Assembly (NCBI RefSeq): GCF_014334135.1
Contig: NZ_CP060497.1
Span: 3,224,001-3,288,000, forward strand
Direction of reading: 5' to 3'
From: Olivibacter sp. SDN3
Lineage (GTDB): Bacteria; Bacteroidota; Bacteroidia; Sphingobacteriales; Sphingobacteriaceae
Length of the DNA: 64,000 bases
A program made the position numbers and the translations under genes. Below, piece after piece: positions 42,392-51,413 of the stretch (the stretch's first letter is position 1; each line of letters begins with the position of its first letter). The notes beneath the pieces are model-generated. The model was not told the origin of the DNA, made no database searches, and saw only the letters and a program-made list of their open reading frames with translations.

Positions 42392-45300
42392 ATGATAAAA
42401 AAGATATTATCGCTCTGGAAAATACAAATTTCCGGAGCGATGAACCAATTATTGTTCGTCATGCGGATAACGGCCTTTTTATTGTTCGTGGCATGTATGC
42501 ACCTAAGTGCAACTTCCTTATCGCAAACTATGAGTTTACATGCGGAAGGCCAGTCCCTGCAACAGATTTTTGCAGAGGTGAAGGTGCAAACAGGCTATCT
42601 TGTCATTTATAGCAATCGGGTAATCGGTAATACCAAGCCGGTTAACATCCAGGTAAAGGATATGCCACTGGAAGCATTTCTGACAAAGGTGCTACAGGAG
42701 CAGTCCTTGACGTATACGGTCAAGGAAAAGAACATCTTGATTAAACGATTGCAGGAGGATGGGCAAAAATCTCAAGGTCTGATAACAAAGCAGGAAATAA
42801 TGTTCTCCGGAAGAGTGTTGGATGAGCAGGGGCTCCCTATTCCTGCAGTGAGTATTGCACTGAAAGATGGCACGCAGTCTTTAACCTCTACCGATAGCGA
42901 GGGCTATTTTAAGGTAAATATGCCAAAAGTACCTGTTGTGGTAGTGTTTTCAAGTATTGGCTACGTGCCAGCGGAGAGAGAGATTTTAGGGAATGACACT
43001 TTGCAGATCACCTTAAGATCTTCCGTGGCCGATCTTAATGAGGTAGTAGTGGTGGGTTACGGTACGCAACGCCGATCGGATATTACTGGCGCAATTGCCT
43101 CGGTAAAGATGGACGATCTGAATGGGGTGCCGATCAGGAGTATGGACCAAGCACTGCAGGGACGCGTTTCGGGGGTGATGATGTCGCAAACGGGCGGGCA
43201 ACCTGGAGCGGGAAATAGTATCCGCATACGGGGCGGAAACTCGATCACGGGAAGCAACGAGCCGCTATATGTAATCGACGGGATTCCGGTTTATGTAAGC
43301 CCTACGGATGCTACCTCATTAAACCCTTTGAATTCCATCAGCCCAACGGATATCGTGTCGGTTCAGGTGCTGAAGGATGCCTCGGCAACGGCAATCTACG
43401 GGGCGAGAGGGGGAAATGGTGTGGTGCTGATTACCACACGGCGTGGCAAAAGCGGTCAAACGAATATTAGCTTGAATGCTTCCACAGGCTTTCAAAAGGA
43501 AATCAAACGCTTGGACCTGTTAACGGCCAAGGAGTTTGAACTATTGGCAAACGAGGCAAGTGTGTCTGAAGGTGGGCCGCAGCTGTATGACCCGGCGCTG
43601 AATCCGCAAACAACCGATTGGCAGGAGGCACTATTCCGTGATGGGGCACCCTTACACGACTATCAACTGTCGGCCTCCGGGGGAGGTGAGGATAACCAAT
43701 ACTTGCTGTCGTTGGGTTATTTTAATCAACAGGGGATCATGGAATCATCGGATATAGAACGCTATTCTACCCGTTTAAATATGGATCGGAATATCGGTAA
43801 ACGGATAAAGATCGGTAATAACCTTACTTTCAGCCATGTGACAACAAATCGGGTAAATAGTGCGTCGATGTTCAGCATGTTGACTACACCGCCCGATCTG
43901 CCGGTCTTTCAACGGGATGGCTCGTATACGCGCTATAATCAACAGGGTATTGGCTTTAATAACCCGGTGGGGCTGATGAACGATTATAAAAATTTCAATC
44001 GTGTCTTCAGAGGGCTGGGGAATGTCTTTGCATCGATCGAACTGTTGGAGGGCTTGAGCTTTAAAACCATGTGGGGACTGGACGCAAATTTCATGAAGAA
44101 CGATAGCTATATGCCGCAAACGGTGGATGCCGGAGCGTTAGTTGGAGGCGAAGGGACGGTTTCTACCAACCAAACTTTCATCTGGATAAACGAGAATACG
44201 CTGAATTTTAACAGGCAATTTGGTCAGCACCGAGTGGATGCCTTACTGGGCTATACGCAACAGTCATCGCGCTATGAAGCGTTGGGAGCCTCCGCAACAG
44301 GTTTCTTGAATGACAATACGAGCAGTAATGACTTGGGCTTGGGAAACCCTGATCAAGCGGTGTTACCTACTTCACAAACGGCCAACTGGACTATTCTGAG
44401 CTGGATTGCCCGGGTGAACTACGGATGGTCGGATAAGTACCTGCTCACCCTCACCGGGCGCTACGACGGCTCTTCACGCTTCGGCGCCAACAATCGCTGG
44501 GGTTTATTTCCTTCTGTGGCGGTGGCATGGCGGCTGGTAGAGGAAGATATGGTCAAAAACTGGAATGTGTTCAGCGACCTGAAACTACGGGCTAGCTACG
44601 GTACAACGGGTAACCAAGATGGTATTGGCAACTATCCGGCACTAGACCTCTGGGGAGGGGCCAATTATGTACTGGGAAACCAGATCGTCACAGGGATTAC
44701 GCCTACGCAGATTGCAAACCGGAATTTACGGTGGGAATCGACTGCTTCTACCGACATCGGCTTGGAGATGGGTTTTCTGGACAACCGTATTACGTTTACC
44801 GCTGATGTGTACTATAAAAAGACGCGTAACCTGCTATTGGATGTGACCGTGCCTGCTACGTCGGGTTTTGTAGAGGGTACGAAAAATATAGGCTCCCTGG
44901 AGAATAAGGGACTGGAGCTGACGCTTAACGCGGTGCCGCTGCAGGGTGAGTTTAGCTGGGATGTGGGCTTTAACATTTCGTGGAACCGAAATAAGATATT
45001 AAGTCTGGGTAATGCCGATCAGATCATACCGGCAGGGGTGAATACCACTTTGCTGAAGGTTGGCGAACCGCTCGGTAATTTTTTGGGGTATATCAGCGAT
45101 GGCCTTTTTCAATCCATTGAAGAGGTGGCGGAAGGCGCACAGCCAAATGCAAGCCCGGGAGATGTACGCTTCATCGACTTCAATGGCGATGGTATTATCA
45201 ACGCTGCCGACCGGCGTGTGATGGGGAACGCGCAACCGAATTTTTATGGTGGGCTAAACAACCGCTTTGCTTATAAAGGTTTTGATCTTTCTTTCTTTTT

Positions 45301-45730
45301 GCAATTTGTGTATGGCAATGCCATTTTCAACCAGAACACCATTACCTTGGAAGATCTCACCGGCCTCCGCAACCAGAGTCGCACGGTGCTTAATCGATGG
45401 ACACCCGATAATAGGGATACGGAAATCCCCAGGGCAACTACCGTGAAGCCGAATAATGATGCTTATGACCGTTATGTGGAGGATGGATCTTATTTGCGTC
45501 TAAAAAATGTGCAGCTTTCGTACCAGATTCCATTGGAAAAAGTGACGCAGCAGATTCTGAAGCAGCTAACGCTATTTGCGAATGCACAGAACTTGTTTAC
45601 GCTGACCAATTATTCGGGGATGGACCCGGAAACGAATCGTTACGGTAGCAATAATGTACGGCAGGGATACGACTCGGCAGCCTACCCCAATGTGAAAACT
45701 TTTACGTTTGGCGTCCGCGCCGGCTTTTAA
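42392..45730 (+). CDS. SusC/RagA-family TonB-linked outer-membrane receptor with STN domain
   Basis: A 1112-residue receptor. After a signal peptide (start MIKKILSLWKIQIS; cleavage near TSLSQ) it has an STN signalling domain (about 45-120, LHAEGQSLQQIFAEV through KEKNILIKR), a CarboxypepD_reg-like domain (about 132-215), a SusC hinge ADLNEVVVVGYGTQRRSDITG, a plug and a TonB barrel ending TFGVRAGF. The STN domain lets it signal to FecR and the ECF sigma factor upstream. It imports an oligosaccharide captured with the downstream SusD partner. The ATG at 42440 is an alternative start. Confidence 0.93.
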   Translation: MIKKILSLWKIQISGAMNQLLFVMRITAFLLFVACMHLSATSLSQTMSLHAEGQSLQQIFAEVKVQTGYLVIYSNRVIGNTKPVNIQVKDMPLEAFLTKVLQEQSLTYTVKEKNILIKRLQEDGQKSQGLITKQEIMFSGRVLDEQGLPIPAVSIALKDGTQSLTSTDSEGYFKVNMPKVPVVVVFSSIGYVPAEREILGNDTLQITLRSSVADLNEVVVVGYGTQRRSDITGAIASVKMDDLNGVPIRSMDQALQGRVSGVMMSQTGGQPGAGNSIRIRGGNSITGSNEPLYVIDGIPVYVSPTDATSLNPLNSISPTDIVSVQVLKDASATAIYGARGGNGVVLITTRRGKSGQTNISLNASTGFQKEIKRLDLLTAKEFELLANEASVSEGGPQLYDPALNPQTTDWQEALFRDGAPLHDYQLSASGGGEDNQYLLSLGYFNQQGIMESSDIERYSTRLNMDRNIGKRIKIGNNLTFSHVTTNRVNSASMFSMLTTPPDLPVFQRDGSYTRYNQQGIGFNNPVGLMNDYKNFNRVFRGLGNVFASIELLEGLSFKTMWGLDANFMKNDSYMPQTVDAGALVGGEGTVSTNQTFIWINENTLNFNRQFGQHRVDALLGYTQQSSRYEALGASATGFLNDNTSSNDLGLGNPDQAVLPTSQTANWTILSWIARVNYGWSDKYLLTLTGRYDGSSRFGANNRWGLFPSVAVAWRLVEEDMVKNWNVFSDLKLRASYGTTGNQDGIGNYPALDLWGGANYVLGNQIVTGITPTQIANRNLRWESTASTDIGLEMGFLDNRITFTADVYYKKTRNLLLDVTVPATSGFVEGTKNIGSLENKGLELTLNAVPLQGEFSWDVGFNISWNRNKILSLGNADQIIPAGVNTTLLKVGEPLGNFLGYISDGLFQSIEEVAEGAQPNASPGDVRFIDFNGDGIINAADRRVMGNAQPNFYGGLNNRFAYKGFDLSFFLQFVYGNAIFNQNTITLEDLTGLRNQSRTVLNRWTPDNRDTEIPRATTVKPNNDAYDRYVEDGSYLRLKNVQLSYQIPLEKVTQQILKQLTLFANAQNLFTLTNYSGMDPETNRYGSNNVRQGYDSAAYPNVKTFTFGVRAGF

Positions 45731-45774
45731 TGGAAGCTGACTATTTTATGATGGAATCGATAACCTATTGTAAC

Positions 45775-47241
45775 ATGAAGAATTTAAATATTTATATCGT
45801 TTGTCTGCTATCCGCTGTATGGCTTGCCTGCGCTAAATTGGAGCAGGTGCCAGATGGTATTAATACAACGGATAACCTCTTTAAAAGCGAGAGCGATGCA
45901 CGGGCGGCGGTCAACGCGATGTACTCTTCGCTGGGCTCGCCTGATATCTATAACCAGTTTAATGAAACCATACAATCGCAGGGAACCGATGATGCAGAGT
46001 GGGGCTTCGGGCGGAATACATCCAATGTGGATAAGCTGGCAATGGATAAGTTTTCATTTACGGCTACGAGCGATCTGGTTTACCGTTACTGGGAGGTGCA
46101 TTACCGCAATATAAACCGGGCAAATATTGCCTTGAAACATATTCCACAGATAGATTTTGCCGAGGAGAAAAGAGCGCAGTATCTGGGGGAGGCGCATTTT
46201 ATCAGGGGTTTGATGTATTTTAACCTGGTGCGCTTATATGGCGCAGTACCGATCGTGCTGGAAGCAACAGAATCGCTGGATGATCTCCAGATCGCACGGG
46301 CACCGATAGAAACGGTCTATGAACAGATTGTAGCTGATTTTGTCTTTGCCAAGGAGCACCTTCCATTAAATTATGAGACTGCAGAATTGGGAAGGGCTAC
46401 GAAAGGGGCAGCCATGGCTTTGCTGACAAAGGTTTATCTGACGAATAAAGGCTATCAACAGGCGGTGAATGAGGCAAAGGAAATCACTGATATGGGGCAG
46501 TATAACTTATGGCCAAGCTATAAAGAGGTCTTCGAAATAACCAATGAAAACAAGGTAGAATCTATTTTTGAGATTCAATACCTGAGCTTGGGCGCTTCCG
46601 GTAATACCAATGGCTCGTCCTATGCGGGTTATTTTAAACCTTCGGCTTTGGTCATACCACCACCGCCGGATGGTTTTGGCGGTTTTGGCGATAATCCGGT
46701 GACCTTGAATCATTTTCAGGCTTATCCGGAGGGTGATCTAAGACGCGATGTGAACGTGCTGCACGTGCCTGCGGCACCCGCCTCTATCCGCTATCCTTAT
46801 TACGTAAACAAGTATCAGGATCCCGATGCTTTTAATGTTGATGATGGCGGGAATAATTATTACATCGCCCGCTATGCAGATGTATTATTGATGTATGCAG
46901 AGGCGCTACATGAGCTGCAACCGGGTAGCGTTGAAGCTTATGATGCTTTTAATCAGGTGCGGAGAAGAGCGTATAGCCTGCCGCTATCACTTGCCTCGGA
47001 TCACGACCTCACACCGGGACTGTCTGTCGAGCAGTTCAGGGATAGCATTCTGTTGGAACGCCGCCTGGAATTTGCATTTGAAGGGCATCGGCGCTTCGAC
47101 CTCCTCCGTATGGGCAAACTGAAGGAAGCCATGAACAGGCAAGATCCGACCGTTACGGTGCAGGACTGGCACGTTCTGTTGCCTGTTCCTCAAGACGAGC
47201 TAATGGTAAATCCCCTGCTCGATCAAAATGAAGGGTATTAA
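45775..47241 (+). CDS. SusD/RagB-family surface glycan-binding lipoprotein
   Basis: About 488 residues when started at ATG 45775 (MKNLNIYIVCLLSAVWLACAK, lipobox LACA). An upstream ATG at 45730 overlaps the SusC stop but precedes the signal. The SusD fold is clear: N-terminal helices (FKSESDARAAVNAMY), TPR-like units (GEAHFIRGLMYFNLVRLYGAVPIV) and the C-terminal RRLEFAFEGHRRFDLLRMGKL. It forms the lid over the SusC barrel and binds the glycan. It is directly followed by the FAD oxidoreductase gene. Confidence 0.93.
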   Translation: MKNLNIYIVCLLSAVWLACAKLEQVPDGINTTDNLFKSESDARAAVNAMYSSLGSPDIYNQFNETIQSQGTDDAEWGFGRNTSNVDKLAMDKFSFTATSDLVYRYWEVHYRNINRANIALKHIPQIDFAEEKRAQYLGEAHFIRGLMYFNLVRLYGAVPIVLEATESLDDLQIARAPIETVYEQIVADFVFAKEHLPLNYETAELGRATKGAAMALLTKVYLTNKGYQQAVNEAKEITDMGQYNLWPSYKEVFEITNENKVESIFEIQYLSLGASGNTNGSSYAGYFKPSALVIPPPPDGFGGFGDNPVTLNHFQAYPEGDLRRDVNVLHVPAAPASIRYPYYVNKYQDPDAFNVDDGGNNYYIARYADVLLMYAEALHELQPGSVEAYDAFNQVRRRAYSLPLSLASDHDLTPGLSVEQFRDSILLERRLEFAFEGHRRFDLLRMGKLKEAMNRQDPTVTVQDWHVLLPVPQDELMVNPLLDQNEGY

Positions 47242-47261
47242 AAAATTAACAAAAAATAATA

Positions 47262-48899
47262 ATGAACAGATATTTAGGAACGCTTGCGGTGGCGATCATC
47301 TGCACAATGCAAGCTTTGGGTATACAAAAGACATATGACTTAGTGGTTTATGGTGAAACTGCTGCTGGAGTTGTCGCAGCGATTCAGGCAGGTAGAATGC
47401 AGCAAAAGGTGGCGTTGATAGCACGCGGTCAACATGTGGGAGGAATGGTTACTTCGGGGCTTACGGCAACCGATATGAACAGAAATCAGCTGGTGGGGGG
47501 TGTCACCAGGGAATTCTATCAACGTATATATGCCTATTATGAAAAGGCAAATGCCTGGCGCAATCAGGATAGAGAAAGTTTTATGCTATCTACGCTTAAA
47601 CGCACGTATACAGGAAAGAATGACTCGCTACGCATGCAGTGGGTATACGAATCACATGTGGCGGAAGAGATTTTGAAGGAGATGCTAGAGGAAGCGAGTG
47701 TAGAGCTGATTTTTGGTGAAAGGCTGGACTTACAGGCAGAGGTCAGGAAAAATAAAGGTTATATCAGCGAAATTACAATGGAAAGCGGACGCTCTTTCGG
47801 GGGGAAGATGTTCATTGACGCAACCTATGAGGGCGATCTGATGGCGCGGGCAGGGGTCTCTTATATCGTGGGTAGAGAAGCAAATAGTGCTTACAAAGAA
47901 ACCTTGAACGGAATCCGTATGAATCACGTCATCGGATCGGATGAAAAATCGGTGAGCCCTTACGTGGAAGTGGGCAACCCAGCCAGTGGCCTGCTGCCTT
48001 ATATAGACGGGGAACTGTGGGGAGCTCCGGGAACAGCCGATGGACGCACACAGGCTTATTGTTACCGCCTAACGCTTACGGATGATCCGGCGAATCGCCT
48101 GGAAATAACTAAACCCGCAGGGTATAACGCACACTGGTACGAGGTGCTGGCACGTAAACTGCAGATGCAACCGGAAACAACCTTACAGCAGATCATTACC
48201 TTAACACCCATGCCCAACAGAAAAACAGATACAAATCACCTCGACTTCTTTGGTGCAAGCTACGATTATGCAGAAGGGGACTATACAGAACGCCAGCAAA
48301 TTGAACAGCTGCACAAGGATTATGCCTTGGGAATGTTGTGGTTTTTGGCTAATGATCCGAGGGTAACGGATACCATTCGGAAGGAAATGAAAAACTGGGG
48401 CTTACCGAAGGACGAATTTCTTGATACAGAACACTTTCCCTACCAGATTTATGTGCGGGAAGCCCGCCGTATGATCGGGTCTTATGTGATGACCGAACAT
48501 AATATCAGGGGAGAAGAAAAGGTGGAAGCGCCACAATCGGTAGGATTGGCTACATATGCATTGGACTGCCATTTCGTTTCGCAGGTGGTAGATAGCACGG
48601 GTCGGCTCCGTTATGAGGGGACCATGTTTGAAGGCGTAAAACCTTATCCGGTCAGTTACCAGGCATTGATACCAAAAGCGGAAGAGTGTAAGAACCTGCT
48701 GGTACCTATCTGTTTGTCTTCGTCACATGTGGCTTATAGCTCTATCCGAATGGAACCAGTGTATATGCAATTGGGGCAAGCAGCGGCAACGGCTGCAGCC
48801 CTGGCACTGAAGAATGAAAACAAAGCGGTGCAGAAAGTAAGTTATGAGAAACTGCGTGACCAGTTGCTAAAGGATAAACAGATCATCGCCGTGCCTTAA
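47262..48899 (+). CDS. exported FAD-dependent oxidoreductase of a PUL
   Basis: A 545-residue FAD_oxidored-type protein with a signal peptide (1-20, ending ALG). The N-terminal dinucleotide fold begins YDLVVYGETAAGVVAAIQAGR and includes GGMVTSGLTATD, typical of the family found among Bacteroidota and Planctomycetes PULs. The middle carries FIDATYEGDLMARAGVSYIVGRE, also diagnostic, and the C-terminus closes with YMQLGQAAATAAALAL. These are thought to oxidise sugar or polyol moieties in the periplasm, but no substrate is proved. It is 20 bases after SusD, so it is in the same operon. Confidence 0.88.
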   Translation: MNRYLGTLAVAIICTMQALGIQKTYDLVVYGETAAGVVAAIQAGRMQQKVALIARGQHVGGMVTSGLTATDMNRNQLVGGVTREFYQRIYAYYEKANAWRNQDRESFMLSTLKRTYTGKNDSLRMQWVYESHVAEEILKEMLEEASVELIFGERLDLQAEVRKNKGYISEITMESGRSFGGKMFIDATYEGDLMARAGVSYIVGREANSAYKETLNGIRMNHVIGSDEKSVSPYVEVGNPASGLLPYIDGELWGAPGTADGRTQAYCYRLTLTDDPANRLEITKPAGYNAHWYEVLARKLQMQPETTLQQIITLTPMPNRKTDTNHLDFFGASYDYAEGDYTERQQIEQLHKDYALGMLWFLANDPRVTDTIRKEMKNWGLPKDEFLDTEHFPYQIYVREARRMIGSYVMTEHNIRGEEKVEAPQSVGLATYALDCHFVSQVVDSTGRLRYEGTMFEGVKPYPVSYQALIPKAEECKNLLVPICLSSSHVAYSSIRMEPVYMQLGQAAATAAALALKNENKAVQKVSYEKLRDQLLKDKQIIAVP

Positions 48900-48932
48900 C
48901 AAAAATTGTTTACAAACCATATTATAAATCTT

Positions 48933-50306
48933 ATGCCTATCAAAATGTACATGACAGGACTGATGGTGGTATGCCTATCGGTTTCCTGTAAGAAAAATTT
49001 AGAAACATATACCGCACCGGAAAAAGTAAGTGAGGTGCAACTGGCCAACAAAAAGGTGCAGTTAGCACAGAACAACGGAGAATGGCACCTGTACAAAAAC
49101 GGGGAGCTCTTTTACATCCGGGGTGCAGCGGCCAGCGCGTCTACTGCGACAGATCCAGATTATTATTGCCAGTTACTAAGCGAATATGGAGGTAATGCTT
49201 TCCGCACCTATAGTGTGAACGAAAATACCCAAGCGATGTTGGATGCCGCACAGGCACATGGCCTGGTGGTGGCACTGGGTCTTTGGGTAAACCGAGAGGC
49301 AGATAATTTCGACTACGATAACGAGGCAGCAGTGCAGGCGCAGTTGGAACAATTGACGGTTCAGGTACAGCAGTATAAGGATCATCCTGCTCTGCTTATG
49401 TGGTACGTGGGAAACGAAGCAGACGCCTCATATACCAATACCAAGCTGTGGGATGCCATCAATGATATTTGCGCCATGATTCATCAGAAGGATCCAGATC
49501 ATCCTGTTACAACGGCGTTGGTAAACTCAGAGCAGAAGAAGGTGGAACTGATCAAAGAGAAGGTAACTGAACTGGACTTCCTGTCGATAAATTCTTATGC
49601 GCCCAATTTGCCCAGTGTAATAACAAATCTACAGGCTGCTGAGTGGGATAAACCTTATATTATTTCGGAGTTCGGCCCGCGTGGCACCTGGCAGATGAAC
49701 CCAGAGCCAGATCGTATACTGCCCTGGGGAAACCCAAAACGTTTGGTGGAGCAAACTAGCACGGAAAAGGAACAGGTTTACCGAACGGTTTTTCAAGACC
49801 ATATCATGGCAAATGCCAATAATGGATGTATAGGTTCTTTCGTTTTTGCGCTCGGCTACCAAACCCATGGAGAGGTATTGACTTGGTTTGGGCTGAATGA
49901 TATAGACGGACGGGCTTTTGGCGTATTGGATGCGATGCACTTCTGTTGGACTGAGGAATACCCTTCAAACCGGGCACCCCAGATCCATTCCCGGCAAGAT
50001 ATGCTGTTGAATGGTATGCGGGCGGAAGATACGGTGATAATAGCGCCGGGTAGCACGAACCAGGCGACGGTGGTGGCATCTGATCCGGATGGAGATCCCT
50101 TGAGCTATCATTGGCTGATTGCACCCGAAGGACTGGGAGGGCCCAATAATGGTCCGCACCCCGGTATCCCAAATTTAATTGATGAACCAATGGCCTCGGA
50201 AATTACATTTACAGCGCCCGGAGCAGGGCAATACCGGCTGTATGTGTATGTTCGGGATGATCATAATAAGGTAGCGAGTGCCGTTATCCCCTTTTTAGTT
50301 GAATAG
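48933..50306 (+). CDS. glycosidase-like lipoprotein (GH2-type TIM barrel) with PKD-like tail
   Basis: About 457 residues from ATG 48933 (MPIKMYMTGLMVVCLSVSCK, lipidated Cys19). A TIM barrel (about 60-350) resembles the GH2/GH5 clan: GGNAFRTYSVNENTQ at strand 2, acid/base Glu162 (WYVGNEAD) and nucleophile Glu246 (IISEFGPRG). Residues about 365-455 are a PKD/cadherin-like sandwich (VASDPDGDPLSYHWLIAPEG). The jelly-roll domains of a full GH2 are absent, so it may bind or cleave a short glycan at the surface. It ends the SusCD operon, 33 bases after the FAD oxidoreductase. Confidence 0.85.
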   Translation: MPIKMYMTGLMVVCLSVSCKKNLETYTAPEKVSEVQLANKKVQLAQNNGEWHLYKNGELFYIRGAAASASTATDPDYYCQLLSEYGGNAFRTYSVNENTQAMLDAAQAHGLVVALGLWVNREADNFDYDNEAAVQAQLEQLTVQVQQYKDHPALLMWYVGNEADASYTNTKLWDAINDICAMIHQKDPDHPVTTALVNSEQKKVELIKEKVTELDFLSINSYAPNLPSVITNLQAAEWDKPYIISEFGPRGTWQMNPEPDRILPWGNPKRLVEQTSTEKEQVYRTVFQDHIMANANNGCIGSFVFALGYQTHGEVLTWFGLNDIDGRAFGVLDAMHFCWTEEYPSNRAPQIHSRQDMLLNGMRAEDTVIIAPGSTNQATVVASDPDGDPLSYHWLIAPEGLGGPNNGPHPGIPNLIDEPMASEITFTAPGAGQYRLYVYVRDDHNKVASAVIPFLVE

Positions 50307-50327
50307 TGAATTTCAAATAGATAAAAG

Positions 50328-50519
50328 ATGAATGCTGGTAACTATTTAGGTATACGGCTGATGCTGGGTTGCGCTGATACTGGCATATGTTTCCTGTAAA
50401 AAAAAGAGATAAATACAGGAAGGATTTTATGGTTCAGCTTCCGGTAGATGCTGTTTTTTCCATTATATGCCTACACGCTGCGACTTGGGAAAATCACTGA
50501 TGGATTATAAAATTTCTAA
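50328..50519 (+). pseudogene. frameshifted lipoprotein remnant
   Basis: ATG 50328 starts MNAGNYLGIRLML; a one-base frameshift joins it to VALILAYVSCKKK, together a typical lipoprotein signal. A stop follows, and no frame stays open beyond. It is 21 bases after the last PUL gene and may be what is left of a further surface protein. Confidence 0.5.
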
Positions 50520-50586
50520 ATAAATCGGCAAGATTGAAAGCAGATAACCCATCAGGCTTACGTCTTTGATCTTAAAGTGTAAAAAT

Positions 50587-50636
50587 TTCACTTTGACCCA
50601 GTCCAATGTATAAAATTTGGACTGGGTCAAAGCGAA
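50587..50636 (-). terminator. long hairpin terminator after SRPBCC gene
   Basis: CTTTGACCCAGTCCAA (50591-50606) pairs perfectly with TTGGACTGGGTCAAAG (50617-50632), with three further outer pairs after one mismatch. On the minus strand it is followed by AAATTTTT, 14 bases after the stop of the SRPBCC gene. It may also stop plus-strand reading from the PUL. Confidence 0.7.
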
Positions 50637-50650
50637 GTAAGATAAACCCA

Positions 50651-51100
50651 TTAAGCATCTGGGATTTCAGGTTCTACCAACTTGATTAGCTTTTCCAGTG
50701 ATTCCTGCCAGCCCAGATAACACATTTCTGCGGGAATCACAGCAGGTATTCCTTCCTGCAACACTTTTAATTCTGTCCCTACGGATGTTTTGTTAAGCCA
50801 CAGGGACGTTGTCATTACGTCCGGCAGGTTGGGATCGTCAAATTTATCCGAATACTTTAAGAATTCATTGGGTTTCACTTCTAAGTATTCCCCTCCGAAC
50901 GAGTGGCTATTGCCGGTGGTGAAGTTTTGGAACGACATTTTATAAGTGCCACCTACACGAACATCAATTTCATGAACGGTGCAAAGAAAACCATAGGGTG
51001 GCAACCATGATGCAATGGCGAGGGCTTCCGTGAAAGCCCGGTAAACCTTTTCTGGAGATGCTTTAATAACTCTGTGCAATGAGACCTTATTCTCTAACAT
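50651..51100 (-). CDS. SRPBCC (AHSA1-like) domain protein
   Basis: A 149-residue START-like protein: ASPEKVYRAFTEALAIASWLPPYGF at the N-terminus, the central sheet with GGTYKMSFQNFTTGNSHSFGGEY and a C-terminal helix YLGWQESLEKLIKLVEPE. It matches the AHSA1/YndB group in length. Ligand and role are unknown. It is a monocistronic minus-strand gene that separates the PUL from the S24/HD module. A long hairpin terminator lies downstream. Confidence 0.88.
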   Translation of the reverse strand: MLENKVSLHRVIKASPEKVYRAFTEALAIASWLPPYGFLCTVHEIDVRVGGTYKMSFQNFTTGNSHSFGGEYLEVKPNEFLKYSDKFDDPNLPDVMTTSLWLNKTSVGTELKVLQEGIPAVIPAEMCYLGWQESLEKLIKLVEPEIPDA

Positions 51101-51359
51101 AACATTATTTTTTTTATTATTCCGACTCGTATGGCTTTTCGGTTAGCCCGTTTTTTTTATGTGGTCGCTGCTCCACTTTTTGGATGATTGTATTGCTATC
51201 AATCTTACTTTTAACAAAGGTCATAACAAAATTTCATCTTTAGCAGGGTCGTATGCGACAGTTTAGCGGGCAGTTTAGGTCGAATCAGTCTGGATCTATA
51301 AAGCGCTGTAATGATTTTGCTTTTTTTCAACGCCCTTTTTCATCTCCCAAATTAATTTT
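51101..51359. other. divergent intergenic region between SRPBCC and S24 genes
   Basis: On the SRPBCC side, GTCG-CATA-CGAC (near 51252-51263) is an imperfect operator-like palindrome about 150 bases before the gene. No clear consensus promoter for the SRPBCC gene was found. Nothing coding is visible. Confidence 0.35.
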
Positions 51360-51406
51360 TATATTTGTCATTATTAATAACAGTTAAAATGTCATTAATA
51401 ATGACA
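51360..51406 (+). promoter_or_regulatory. tandem palindromic operators overlapping the S24 gene promoter
   Basis: The -7 element TATATTTG (51360-51367) overlaps operator 1, TGTCATTATTAATAACA (51366-51382). Operator 2, TGTCATTAATAATGACA (51390-51406), is a perfect 8+1+8 palindrome. Their centres are 24 bp apart, about two helical turns, and operator 2 ends seven bases before the S24 start. This is the classic arrangement for cooperative autorepression by a dimeric repressor. Confidence 0.75.
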
Positions 51407-51413
51407 ATAAAAA

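Noticed and set aside
42343-42612. 89-codon frame overlapping the SusC start
   Set aside because: It is out of frame with the signal and STN domains of SusC, which are well conserved; the frame is a shadow.
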